This document shows positions 11,302-23,000 of a stretch of 64,000 nt of DNA, piece after piece. Below the pieces are notes generated by a model. It was not told where the DNA came from. It did no database searches and saw only the letters and a list, made by a program, of their open reading frames with translations. The stretch's first letter is position 1. Each line of letters starts with the position of its first letter. The stretch comes from Larix kaempferi (taxonomy: Eukaryota; Streptophyta; Pinopsida; Pinales; Pinaceae), in the NCBI GenBank assembly GCA_027924585.1, contig BSBM01000606.1, positions 12,901,501-12,965,500 of the forward strand, written 5' to 3'. Position numbers and translations under genes: made by a program.

Positions 11302-11997
11302 TGTTGGAATAATTAAGTCTTCCTACATCTCTTGTAATTACATAAGATGCATTAATTAATCATTTATTGGTTAATTCTATGTAAAGACTAGGAAATTGTC
11401 ATTGTGTGGACCAGAAGGAAACATGGGAGGATCAAATACATCCAAGGTGTAGAACACAGGCCATCTAGGCCACTTGGGCACTTTCCTAAAATATTATGGA
11501 TAATATTTAGCTAGGAAAGGAGCATTTTCTGAGTTTTAGTGCTTTTTACTGCTTTTTACCCTATGGGGAAAAGCTAGTCTACCTAGGAAACTTGTTTTTT
11601 ACACCCAAGACTTTCCTTAATGATTTTTCCTTCCAAACTTCATATTTATATTTTTTTTCCATCTTACATCACCTTCAGATCATAATTTAGGCAATTGTTG
11701 AGCTTTTGGGAAGATTTGGAAAGTCAACTTGCCACCTAGGGGGGATGGGCATTTTTGGAAAGTCTGATGAAGAGATGATTCTTTTGGCATATTTAGACAT
11801 TTGAATTACTGATGTAATGTTATTTAATAGTATCCTATTACTTTCATATGTTTGGCTGATGTATTTTATTCATGAGAATTTAATACATAAATCTACTCTT
11901 GTGCATAATTTTTGTGTCTTTGACTAGTTATGTGAGATTTTTCTTATGAGAGAGTGTAATTTCTTGAATTGATATTGGATTTGAACTGATTTTCACA
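11302..11997 (+). repeat. Copia-A 5' LTR
   Basis: Starts TGTTGGAATAATTAAG, ends TTTTCACA directly before the primer site. Matches 23840-24500 at about 92-93% by eye. Confidence 0.88.
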
Positions 11998-12010
11998 TGG
12001 TATTAGAGAT
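11998..12010 (+). promoter_or_regulatory. Copia-A primer-binding site
   Basis: TGGTATTAGAGAT adjoins the LTR end; it is the initiator-Met tRNA site (TGGTATCAGAGC) with changes. 12011-12169 is untranslated leader. Confidence 0.75.
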
Positions 12011-12169
12011 ATCAAGATATTCCTATAATATTTTATTGTCTTGTAGGATCCAACAGTCTTAGGAAGGGCGCATTGATCAATTCACGGGGTGAATTCTATT
12101 CTCTGCAGGGCACATTTTGGAATCTAGAAGTGTTATAAAATCAGTCCATAATATTATTTCAGAACAGCA

Positions 12170-12972
12170 ATGGATCACACACAATAGATAATCCTCACTC
12201 CCTTCAATTATTTTTATTGGAAGGCACAGATGGAGATTCTACTGAGGAGAAAAGGGCTCTACAGGGTGACCATGGCAACTGAAGCTGAGCCAACCTCAGC
12301 AGTAGAGAAATCGAAATGGCATAATCGAAGGGATGAAGCCTATGGGATCTTATGTCTCACTACATCTAGAGAGCTTCTATTTAATTTTGATGGCCTCACT
12401 TCACCCAATGAAGTATGGCTAAAAATTCAAGAACTGTTCGGGAAAACCGATGAATTGAGAGGCCACCAATTGGATAACGAGCTAGTCTCTTTGAGTCCAC
12501 AAAATTTTGATAATCTGCAATATTTTTTCTCCAAATTTAAATCTCTTGTATTGCAGCTTAAGCAATGTGCTATTGACAAGAAATATGAGCAATTAGTTTG
12601 GCCATTCTCTCCAAGCTTGGCCCTGACTATTCAATCTTTGTCTCGACCTTCCATTCCACCTGGAAATCAATTAAAAATTGGAAGAGCCCGACACTTTCAG
12701 AATTCATGGAGTCTTTGACACAAGAACATGACAAATTGGTCTTGATGGGAGCCATTAAAAATCCATCCAAAGACCACTTTTTGAATGTTGGAGATTCAAG
12801 GGGTTCGAAAGGAAAGAAGAAGGGAAATTTCAAGAAGCCCACCGGTGAGAGGAAAGACAATCAGTTTTCAAATGGAGAGACATCCAACTTCAAGAAGAAT
12901 CCAAACAAAAATAATGAGAGGACAAAGTGAAATTATTGCAGCAAGGGATTTCATCTTGAAAGCTCTTGCATG
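12170..12972 (+). pseudogene. Copia-A Gag with zinc knuckle
   Basis: ATG at 12170 (MDHTQ, stop at 12185), then in frame NYFYWKAQMEILLRRKGLY and DEAYGILCLTTSRELL, the UBN2-like Copia gag domain. A frameshift near 12600 moves it to a second frame (AILSKLGPDYSIFVSTFHST), followed by a Lys-rich linker. The nucleocapsid knuckle at about 12928-12969 has CX2CX4HX4C spacing, but its first Cys codon is now TGA. Gag forms the particle that packages the RNA. Confidence 0.85.
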
Positions 12973-13430
12973 AACAAAACCAATGACCAATTGACTTCAC
13001 TCTTGGAGAAATCCAACATTCCTCTTCCAAAGAGCGCAAGGAGGAAGGATGGAGGACAAAATTTCGATGATAAAGAGAGAGTTCATGCCTTGATAACCAA
13101 TACTTCAAAAAATTCTTCATTCATTATTGATTCTGGCCCATCAAGACACATGGTGTCTACAAGTAAGTTTTTCACTTCACTTGACTCTTCCAGTGGTCCA
13201 AATATTGTATTGGGAGACAATTCTGAAACTTCTAGAAAAGGAAAAAGTAGCATACATCTTGAGTTTGGGTCATTTAATAATGTTCTTAATGTCCCTGGAC
13301 TTGCTGTAAACCTACTGTCAGTCTATCAGATGACCCATACAGGGCTTCCGAAGAGAGTAACCTTTACCCCCAATGATGTTGAGATAGCATAAATTTCAAC
13401 AGGAAAAATTATTGCATTTGGTACTGCTGA
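12973..13430 (+). pseudogene. Copia-A protease
   Basis: SFIIDSGPSRHMVSTSKFF at about 13110-13170 is the Copia protease active-site block (usually DSGAS; Pro replaces Ala). NVLNVPGLAVNLLSV is the conserved distal segment. The Asp is kept. Stop at 13390. Confidence 0.85.
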
Positions 13431-14640
13431 TCATTGTTCTAGAATTTACAAGTTTTCTCATTTTGTTCCAAACCCCTCACCTTCTGCTCTGTTAACTCAT
13501 GCCAATGAGTCCATCAAGATATGGCATGAAATATTTGGCCACCGAAATTACAAATACCTTTCCCAACTTCATGAGAAAGAGATGGTTACAGGGCTACCCA
13601 ATATCAAGTTTTTCAAAGGTGTCTGTCAATCTTGCATCCTAGGTAAACACCCCGAGCATAAGTATGGGAGATCCAATTATGAGAGAATGACTGCACCATT
13701 AGACCTTATTCATACTGATATATCAGGTCCATTCCCTCACGAGTCCTTGAATCATGGAAAATACATTCTTACATTCATAAATGACTTCAGTAGGTATTTT
13801 TGGATTTATTTCATCAAGTTAAAGTCATAAGTTTTTGGGTTGTTCAAGCTATTCAAAGCCTCGATTGAGAACCAGTCTGGTTGGCATATTAAATTTATAA
13901 GATCTGATAATGGTGGTGAATATGTGAAATCATAGTTTTCAACAATTTTGTGCCTCTTCAGGCATTCAGATGCAACACACAGTTCCATATACACCTCAGT
14001 AGAATGGGCCTGCTGAGAGGAAACATAGATCTCTAAGGAGATGGCCACTTGTATGCTTGAGGAAAAGGCATTGTCTCCCAAGCTATGGGATGAGGCAATA
14101 AATTTTTCCACTTACATTCAAAATAGAGTGCCACACAAATCTCTCAAAGGTATCACTCCTTTCGAGGCTTGGACAGGTCACAAAACTGACATCTTTCATT
14201 TTAGGATTTTTGGCTCAAAGGCTTGGGCTAGGATTCCACTTGAGAAGAGGAGGGCATTCCAGCCCCAAAGCCAAACATGTTTATTTGTTGGATATTCATA
14301 GGAATCCAAAGGCTATAAGTTGTTGAACATGAACACTCATAAATCATTCATTGAAAGAAGTGTGCAGTTTGAGGAAGAGCCCTCTCAGAGAATTGAAATT
14401 GGAGAACCATCTTCACCACCACCTGAATAAAAAGTAAGTGATGTTCATGATGTTTTTTATTTTGATATTTCTGATGATGAGGATCATTTTATTGCATATG
14501 ATAACTCATCTACAAGTCCTAAGTGGGATGCAAAAACTTTGCAAGCAGCAGGTGAACTAGCAGGCAATCCTCAGGACCAAAGAAGGACTAGATCACATTT
14601 TGAGACTGCTCTCAATGTGAATGATCCTTATCTTTCTGAG
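13431..14640 (+). pseudogene. Copia-A integrase
   Basis: Zinc-binding HHCC region IWHEIFGHRNYKYLSQLH ... VCQSCILGKH, then the catalytic core: LDLIHTDISGPF (first Asp), FIRSDNGGEY (second Asp) and, after a frameshift near 13940, NGPAERKH carrying the catalytic Glu. The C-terminal part has GSKAWARIPLEKRRAFQP and a YS-stop-ESKGYK motif. All three catalytic residues remain, but stops at 13828, 13933, 14299 and 14428 break it. Confidence 0.88.
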
Positions 14641-15494
14641 AAATGCTATATGATGATAGATTATGATCCAAAAACATATGAGGAAGCCTCAATTGATCCA
14701 AGATGGCATATTGCTATGGATGAGGAGTTTCAATCATAGCAGAAGAATGAAACTTGGGAGCTAGTCAAGCTCCACACAGGCAGAAAGTTTGTGAGATGCA
14801 AGTGGATTTATAAGACCAAATGTGCAGCCGATAGTACAGCCATTAAATACAAAGCAAGGATGGTAGAAAAGCGGTATTCTCATGTCCAAGGACTTAATTA
14901 TAATGAAACATTTTCACCGGTGGCTCATAAAGACTCCATTAGACTAGTTTTGGTAGTGGCATCTTCCAAGCGATGGGAAGTACATCACATGGATGTGAAA
15001 ACTTATTTCATTCATGGGGATCTTGAAGAAGAAATATATATGCAGAAGCCACAGGGGTACGCATCAGATCCAAACCTTGTTTGCAGGTTGAAAAAATCCT
15101 TGTATGGACTTAAGCAAGCCCCCAGGGCTTGGTATGCAAAGATGGACAGTTTCCTGCTGTCACAATCTTATGTTCGGTGTAAATCTGACCCAAATGTCTA
15201 TATGAAGCTTTATGATGGTTTTATAATGTTAATAGTGAACAAATAGCATCATTGAAGACCGCAATGCACCAAGCATTCTCCATGAGTGACTTGGGAATTC
15301 TTAAGCAATTTTTGGGGCTTGAGATTCCTCAAACAAAAGAAGGAACCAAGGTATGTCAGTCAAAGTATGCTTCTGATATGTTGAAGAATTTTAAGATGGT
15401 TGATTGCAAGCCTTCTAAGACTCCATTCCTTTCTGGAGTTAGACTTGAAGATGGAGAATCTACACCATTGTTTGACAGCACTTTATATAGATAG
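14641..15494 (+). pseudogene. Copia-A reverse transcriptase lacking the YVDD motif
   Basis: DPRWHIAMDEEFQS, CKWIYKTK, HHMDVKTYFIHGDLEEEIYM (first catalytic Asp) and SLYGLKQAPRAWY are standard Copia RT blocks. After YDGFIMLIVN the sequence jumps to IASLKTAMHQAFSMSDLG; the segment that should hold YVDDL is missing, a deletion of roughly 45 nt with a frame change near 15240. Stops at 14737, 15244 and 15492. Confidence 0.9.
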
Positions 15495-16154
15495 TTGATT
15501 GGAAACTTGCTCTACTTGACACACACTCGACCAGATCTTGCTTATGGTGTGAGTGTGGCATCAAGATACATGGAGAAGCCAAATGAGCTACATTGGAGGG
15601 ATGCAAAAAGAATACTTCATTATGTGCAGGGCACAAAGAGTGATGGGAGTCACTATGCTGCAGATTCAAGCCTAGATCGCTTATGCTTTACAGATTCAAA
15701 TTGGGCTGGTGATAGCCTTGACAGGAAATACACATTAGGATTTGTATTCATGCTTGGAGGTGGCCCTATTTGCTAGTCCAGCAAGAAACAAAATGCCATA
15801 GCACTATCTTCAGTGGAGGCAGAGTACAGAGGAGCAGTGAATGCTGCTACACAATGTGTTTGGTTGCAGGGGATTTTGTCTGAGTTTAAGATTTCTTTCA
15901 GTACTCCTACTGTCATTTATTGTCACAACCAGAGTGCCATTAGAGTTTCATGTGATCTAGTACAGAGGTAGAGGAACAAGCACATGGAGATTCATATGTA
16001 CTACATTAGAGGCCTAGTGCATGACAAGATCATAAAATTGCAGTATTGCTCCATAGGTGACCAAACTGTAGATATCTTCACCAAGGATTTCATAGAGAAG
16101 ACATTCAGCTATCTTAAATCACTGCTTGGGACGGCTGAACATGTGGTGGAGTGA
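15495..16154 (+). pseudogene. Copia-A RNase H, C-terminal end of pol
   Basis: GNLLYLTHTRPDLAYGVS, then LCFTDSNWAGDSLDRKYT (first RNase H Asp), ALSSVEAEYRGA (Glu), HNQSAIRVS and TVDIFTKDF, ending LGTAEHVVE-stop at 16154. Stops at 15774 (Trp codon position) and 15969. The catalytic acids are kept. Confidence 0.88.
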
Positions 16155-16169
16155 AGGGTTGATAAAAAA

Positions 16170-16775
16170 TGTTAAGATTTAATATACTAAGACAGAAAAT
16201 AGCAGCATTACATTCCATTTCACAATAATAGCATATACAGGATCACTAAAGAAACAACAAGCACAGCATAAACACAAGAGACAGAGATTTATCCTGGGAA
16301 ACCCTCATGGGGTAGAAAACCCAGCAAAGCTTCCTCAATATAGATGACCAGCAATATACAAAGATGAAACCCTGAGACATGATCTCCTCCTCCACAATAG
16401 CAGACCTCTTCTCCACAAATGCGCTATCCTCAAGTGAGTGAGTGTGTCAAATGAGGAACACACCTCCTCTATTTATACACTACTCTGACATATCTTTTAC
16501 ACAAGTACACGTAGGCTCGTATTTAACCAATGGGCTAAATACCCCACTACAACTGACTGGGCCGACCCCTCTGGGGTGGTCTAATAACCCTTTGACCCAC
16601 ATAACACATATAGGGCCGACCCCCACAAGGGAAGTCTAATAACCCGAGTTACCACATTCCGACGGAGGAGTAAACATCTCCGGATTCATAGTATAATTAC
16701 ATCGGAGGTATGGAACATCCTCGGAATAAATAATATACAAAATATAATATTCTTTGAAGTTACAATATTTTAACA
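16170..16775 (-). repeat. Copia-B 3' LTR
   Basis: TGTTAAGATTTAAT to TATTTTAACA on the plus strand. A TATAAATAG box on the minus strand (16478-16487) fits the LTR promoter. Confidence 0.95.
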
Positions 16776-16790
16776 CTCCCCCTTAACGAG
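16776..16790 (-). promoter_or_regulatory. Copia-B polypurine tract
   Basis: The minus strand reads CTCGTTAAGGGGGAG directly against the LTR, the plus-strand priming site. The next 160 bp (16791-16950) is AT-rich with scattered CATCA. Confidence 0.85.
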
Positions 16791-16949
16791 AAGGATACTA
16801 TAACAGTATCTGTACGAGCAAGGAGTCATCAACATCATACATGATACATCTATAAATCATTGGAAGCTTTCTCAACATCAACAGTAACTCAACCAGTTAC
16901 TGGAACATCTTCAATACTGGAACATCAACATCATCAGAGTTGATAGTAC

Positions 16950-17530
16950 TCAATCATCAGCATCGTCAACACACGATCAACAGCATCGTCATCACACGAT
17001 CATCAGAATCACGATCAACATCATCATCACACGATCATTAGCATCATGATCAACATCATTATCACACGATCATCAGCATCATTATCAACATCATCATCAC
17101 ACGATCATCAACATCATGATCAACATCATTATCACATGATCATCAGCATCATGATCAACATCGTCATCACATGATCATCAGCATCATCATCACACGATCA
17201 TCAGCATCGTCATCACACGATCATCAGCATCGTCATCACATGATCATCAACATCGTCATCACACGATCAGCAGCATCGTCATCACATGATCAGCAACATC
17301 GTCATCACACGATCAGCAACATCGTCATCACATGATCAGCAGCATCGTCATCACATGATCAGCAGCATCGTCATCACACAATCATCAGCATCGTCATCAC
17401 ACGATCATCAGCATCGTCATCACACGATCATCAGCATCGTCATCACACGATTAGCAGCATCGTCATCACACGATCAGCAGCATCGTCATCACACGATCAG
17501 CAGCATCATCATCACACAATCATATTACAG
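16950..17530. repeat. 23-bp minisatellite, about 25 copies
   Basis: Unit ACGATCATCAGCATCGTCATC plus AC, with ATC/AGC variants; the left third is more degenerate. Since 23 is not a multiple of 3, apparent ORFs cycle with a 69 bp period; no protein is proposed. Lies in the 3' untranslated part of Copia-B. Confidence 0.95.
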
Positions 17531-17584
17531 GATGATCAATCCTTATCTCTTTTAAGACAAGTCTCATGTCTAGGGACACTTCAA

Positions 17585-18129
17585 TCCCAACCACAGTGCC
17601 AGTCCTCTTTCATACTGGATGTGTCACATCTATAGAGCCAGCCCTGTTTCATGCTGGATGTATCACATCTACAGAGCCATCCCTGTTTCATGCTGGATGT
17701 ATCACAACTACAGAGCCAACCCTGTTTCATGCTGGATGTATCACATCTACAGAGCCAACCCTGTTTCATGCTGGATGTATCACATCTACAGAGCCAGCCC
17801 TGTTTCATGCTGGATGTATCACAACTACAGAGCCAGCCCTGTTTCATGCTCGATGTATTACATCTACAGAGCCAGCCCTGTTTCATGCTGGATGTATCAC
17901 AACTATAGAGCCAGCCCTGTTTCATGCTGGATGTATCACAACTACAGAGCCAGCCCTGTTTCATGCTGGATGTATCACAACTACAGAGCCATCCCTATTT
18001 CATGCTGGATGTATCACATCTACAGAGCCAGCTCTGTTTCATGCTGGATGTATCACAACTACAGAGCCAGCCCTGTTTCATGCTGGATGTATCACAACTA
18101 CAGAGCCAACCCTGTTTCATGCTGGATGT
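17585..18129. repeat. 39-bp tandem array, 14 copies
   Basis: Each unit contains CCCTGTTTCATGCTGGATGT and an ACATCTACAGAG/ACAACTACAGAG variant. Because 39 is a multiple of 3 and the unit lacks stops in several frames, long ORFs appear on both strands (13-residue repeats such as TEPALFHAGCITS); I consider these artefacts. One diverged unit is also present at about 52438-52472 in Copia-C, so the array probably expanded from a single ancestral copy. Confidence 0.95.
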
Positions 18130-18162
18130 AACCTAGAGCAATTCTAGGATTTGTCACATACA

Positions 18163-18292
18163 TTTTGAACCGAGGTCCAGGGACGATCCAGTCCTATCGT
18201 GTACCTTTTGAACCGAAGTCCAGGGACGATCCAGTCCTATCGTGTACCTTTTGAACCGAAGTCCAGGGACAATCCAATCCTATCGTTCAGTT
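18163..18292. repeat. 43-bp tandem repeat, 3 copies
   Basis: Unit starts CTTTTGAACCGAAGTCCAGG, starting near 18164, 18207 and 18250. The core AAGTCCAGG-GATCCA recurs in the next array. Confidence 0.9.
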
Positions 18293-18310
18293 ATCGGAGA
18301 CCTCATGTCT

Positions 18311-18620
18311 ACGGCTCTTCTTTAGGACTAAAGTCCAGGAATGATCCAATCCCCTCACATGTTCACTAAGAACTTCATTTTCGAAGACATACGTCTACGG
18401 CTCTTCTTTCGGACTGAAGTCCAGGAATGATCCAATCCCTTCACATGTTCACCAAGAACTTCATTTTCGAAGACATACATCTACGGCTCTTCTTTCGGAC
18501 TGAAGTCTAGGAATGATCCAATCCCTTCACATGTTCACCAAGAACTTCATTTTCGAAGACATACATCTACGGCTCTTCTTTCGGACTGAAGTCCAGGAAT
18601 GATCCAATCCCTTCACATGT
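18311..18620. repeat. 86-bp tandem repeat, 3.6 copies
   Basis: ACGGCTCTTCTTTCGGACTG recurs at 18311, 18397, 18483 and 18569, exactly 86 bp apart. Contains the AAGTCCAGG-GATCCAATCC core of the 43-bp unit, so the two arrays are related. Confidence 0.93.
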
Positions 18621-18845
18621 TCACCAAAACATGTATCATCATCATCAAAACATGTATCATCATCATCAAAACATGTATCATTAAAACATATATCATCATC
18701 ATCAAAACATGTATCATTAAAACATGTATCATCATCATCGAAACATGTATCATCAAAACATGTATCATCATCATCAAAACATGTATCATCAAAAGCATGT
18801 ATACATCTATCATCAAAAACTAACATCAAAAAACATGTATACATA
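18621..18845. repeat. AAAACATGTATCATC short tandem array
   Basis: Units of 16-21 bp (AAAACATGTATCATCATCATC and shorter), about ten copies. It lies next to the end of the Copia-B pol remnant. Confidence 0.9.
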
Positions 18846-18958
18846 TATCATCAAAAGAAAGAATATAAGAGTCCTAAATCTAAATAATTCTAAGTAACTA
18901 GGTGCAGTAAATAGGTAACCTCATCATTGATGAGACAGACTTGTTATCAGATAATATG

Positions 18959-20035
18959 CTACTCCCCCTTTCGAGGAGGGTCCTTCTGGACTATACCAAG
19001 CTTGTCTCGGAAGTATTCAAACTTTACTCAAGACAGAGGTTTAGTCAAGATATTAGCAATCTGATCCTCAGTGCTTATATACTCAAGCTTGATAGCTCCT
19101 CTCTGCACCATATCTCGTATATAGAAGTATCGGATCTCTATGTGTTTTTGACTTATCGTGGAATACAAGATTTTCTATCTTGATGCAGTTTTGAATGTCA
19201 CACATAATCATAGTGGAATTCATTTCTAAGTCAAACACTCCATATAATAGCTTCTGAAGCCACACTGCTTCACAGCTGGCAGAGCAGACAGCTATATATA
19301 TATACTGCTTCAGCAGTACTGAGAGCCACACTAGATTGTTCCTTGTTGAACCATGAGATCATGGCAGATTCAAGACTATAACATCCACCTGATGTACTCT
19401 TTATGTCTGAGGCACTTCCTGCCCAATCAGAAACTGAGTAACCATGTAAACGGAGTTCATGACCTCCAAGATAATATAGACCAAAATCTATTGTACCTTT
19501 TAGGTACCTCACTACATGCTTTCTAGTTATTAAGTGAACCTTTCTAGGTTCTACTAGATACTGACTTAGGGTATTTGCAGCAAAGCATATATCTGGCCTA
19601 GTATTTGTTAAATACATCAATGACCCAACGATTTGTCTATATAGGGTTAGGTCCACTAAATACGATGAGTCATTAACTAACAACTTCAAGTTGGAGTCCA
19701 TGGGAGTGGCCATGGCTTTATACTCCAACATATCAAATCTTTTTAGAAACTTCACAGCATGCTTACCTTGAATTAAAAGATTCCTTTTGGATATTGCCAT
19801 ACTTCTAGACCTAAGAAGTAGTGCATTAATCCGATATCTTTCATTTTCATTTCTGCAGCCATTTTCATGACCTGTTTCTCATTCCTTGTCAGAAAGAGAT
19901 CATCGTCATACAATAATGGTATGATAGGTTCATCATCCAAAACCTTAAGGTAAAGGTTAGGAACAACTTTACTTCTGGTAAAGCCCAAGCTTTTTCATGA
20001 AGCTGTCAAATGTCCATTATTCACCCTCAGCATTG
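18959..20035 (-). pseudogene. Copia-B RT C-terminus and RNase H
   Basis: Minus-strand frames read GFTRSKVVPNLYLKVLDD, LLYDDDLFLTRNEKQV (catalytic YVDD present as YDDD; both Asp kept), GLMHYFLGLEVWQ, QIVGSLMYLTNTRPDICF, SVSDWAGSASDIKSTSGG (RNase H Asp), SSVALSTAEA, EDQIANILTKPLS, ending FRDKLGIVQKDPPRKGE-stop. Frameshifts near 19790, 19285 and 19090. The N-terminal half of RT is missing or unrecognisable (20000-20440 is degenerate), as are gag, protease and integrase. Confidence 0.88.
18961..18973 (-). promoter_or_regulatory. Second polypurine-tract-like sequence at the Copia-B pol stop
   Basis: The minus strand reads CGAAAGGGGGAGT across the pol stop codon. Copia elements often have their PPT here, directly before the LTR. 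In Copia-B the array region lies between this tract and the LTR-adjacent one at 16776. Confidence 0.5.
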
Positions 20036-23000
20036 AATGATCTTCTGCATATCTAGCTGTGCCATCTCTCGTCAGATGGGTCTACTAATATGAGCCTCAA
20101 AAATCATTCGAACTCTGTGGTGAGTTCCTTCTTGCATCCATGTCATATGTGTATAGAACCCATATTCAACCTTGTAGCAAAGGTTGAGATCCACATCACC
20201 CATGATGATCATTAAGCTCATCAATTGACTACCGATCCTGGGAACCCATACAAAACCTGATTACATTATTACGAGAATGGTCTTATCTAGCCACTTGGAG
20301 CAAACATCTCATCATGATTCTCTTCTTCTTTCTAAGAGAATCTTCTAGCCACAAGCCTTCTATAGTGTGTTTGATTTGAAAATCTTTTTTTTTGTTTAAC
20401 ATCCATCGCTTGTTCAGTGTTCATCATTCATCATGATCTTTCCTACAAATCAAAATTAAGTACATGATTAGTAATACTTCATAATCATCAAATCATATTG
20501 ACATGATAACCTATTATGCATACAGATATCATTTACATAGTTATGCAACTATTTTGACCAATACTTTGGCACAACACTTTCCCATATCCTGTATGCATAC
20601 AGTGGCTATCTAGATGTCTTCCATCTCTACCAGAACATACTATCGAGAGTGTGCACATCTCTCAGCATGTCATCAAAGAGGTTTCATTCTAGACAAGCAA
20701 CAACGGAATGTTTGTCCAACTTACCAATCATATGCATATTAGTAGTATACTGTTCAATGCTCTATGAATGTTTACACTCAGCATGATATATTCTACGAAT
20801 ACAAATATGCATACAAGCAATATCATTTACTATTTCAAATAACAACTCAAATACTTATCTTTTATGTTTGTGTGGTTGCCTCCCGCTTGATCTTCTGTAT
20901 GTCTTCTGAACTTCTATTCATTCTGTACCACTGTGCATGCTCAAGTGTACACTAGTGTCATCCTCATGATTTCATACACAAACATACATTCATTAGTACA
21001 TTCTCAATATTATCAAAACATTCTAATTCTAAATAATCTTGAATATGTACAGTCATGATCATTAGTATTCAGGGTTTCAAGGAAGTCTTCTTTTACTCAT
21101 GCATATTCTTGTTTGATCTAGTTAGTTAAATCATCAACCAAGATAAGAGACATAATATGCATAAACCCTTGATTACTAACCAATCATACCAAGTATAATT
21201 ACACAAGGTAATATTCTAACATGATATAGGAAAACATACCTGGATTAGTATACCTGCTTAGTTATGTACAACATACCTAAACAATCTCTTCAATGATTTA
21301 GAGATCCTGAGCTAGAACCTGCATGTCTCGTAGGTTAAACATAATATAACAAAGTCATACATACCTCATGAGTCTTTGTCTTCATGGAACCTGAGTTGTC
21401 TTTTGTAATGTACCTGTGTCTTGTTAGCAGACAACATCAACCTCACACAACACCATAATGCATAAGTACAATCATATAGCCCTAATCAATGAATGTCTTT
21501 AATCATTCACATGCATTCATATTGTTACTAGGGTGATAAGACAATTAATAACATTAATCAAGATTGTACTAATAAATAGCATGAAGACAAACACATTATG
21601 AACTTAATCAAGAATCAGATTTCAAGGCATACCTGAACCTCCTTAAGTCATACCTGTCGAGACTTTTTGTAGTCTTCTTATGTAAGGCCTTAGCCTCAAC
21701 TCCCCCTGAAACTTGATCTGGAGCTTGATTAGGGTTTGCTAGAGAAACCCTAAAAATTCAATCTTTGACTTTCACACTTCTGAATGGATGAAAGAATATG
21801 TCTTGCTGAGCTAATCAAACTGGCATACTTCAATTTTGGAATCTCCAAAAATTTGACCCCTCAAAATTGCCTTTGAAACTTCTGGATCTTCTGGACAGGA
21901 CCCCGAACTAGGGTTTTATGAAGCCCACCCTTATGTCTAATCAAAAGGTTCAATCCAAGGCTCTAAAATCTTATTTTTCTGAGGAGCTTCCAGCCGTGGT
22001 TACAGACTTCAAGAATTACAACTTTTGCTGAAGCCCTAATTTTCCATTTTTCTGATCAAAATCCCGAACTAGGGTTTGATCAAGCCCGGTCTTCTACCCA
22101 ACCAAAAAATTCGATCTTGATCTCTAAATTTCGATTTTCCTAAGTAGCATTCAGCCGTGGACTCCGATTCCAAAAATTCTAACTTTCTCCGAAACCCTAA
22201 ATTCCAGAAGCCATGAATAAAGGTGCTCCAAAAATAGTTCTGTTTTGACAGAAATATGCACCTGATTGTTTCTACTATAACTCTGAAATTTTTGCTCCAC
22301 AGGGTCTGAAACCTTTTTTCTGCAGTAGCCTAACCTGTCATCTTTCCATCCTGATAGGTCTGACCTCAATTGGGTTTTCTAAGAGAGAGTTATGCCAAGT
22401 GTCGCAACGTGACCTGTTTATGGGATAAAACAGGAGAGCGAACTTGTACGGCATGCCACGTGTCACTGTTTGAACTTCGGCCCCTGAAAACTTATTCTGA
22501 GATATCTCGACCTGTTATCTTTCCATCCTGACAGGTCTGACCTCAATTGGACTCTCTGAGAGAGATTTATGCCAAGTGTCGCAACGTGACCTGTTTATGG
22601 GATAACACAGGAGAGCGCACTTGTACGGCGTTCCACGTGTCAATGGTTCACCTTCGGCCTCTGAAAAAGTTTCCTGATATATTACAGTCTGTGAAATACC
22701 TGTCACTTTTTACTAAATTTCATTTGGAGCTTCCTAGCCCAAGTTATGACCTTTTTTCCAAGGTCACCTAATTTTGATAGAGATCTGGAAGAGGCAGAAA
22801 CCCTAACTTGTACTGATCATAACTTACAAAGTACAACGAATCTGAGGATTCCCTTTGGACACAAGGTACCTGGGGATCTTATATTCGACCTGTAAACTTT
22901 TCAGACCCTGACACTTCGCCAAAATTGAGTTATAGCGAAAGTGCCACGATGACTGTTTTTTGCTATGTAAAACCCTAACCTTCAAATTGTCGTAAGTAAA

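Noticed and set aside
16950-18129. CRISPR-like look of short regular repeats
   Set aside because: Units are directly tandem with no unique spacers, and lie inside a plant retrotransposon.
17566-18147. 193-residue ORF and overlapping ORFs on both strands in the 39-bp array
   Set aside because: Unit length is a multiple of 3 with no stops, so any frame stays open. No start context, no family.
18527-18844. Cys/Asp-rich ORFs over the AAAACATGTATC array
   Set aside because: Direct product of the short tandem repeat.
20764-20955. 63-residue ORF in the Copia-B leader
   Set aside because: Not preserved at the homologous place in Copia-C.
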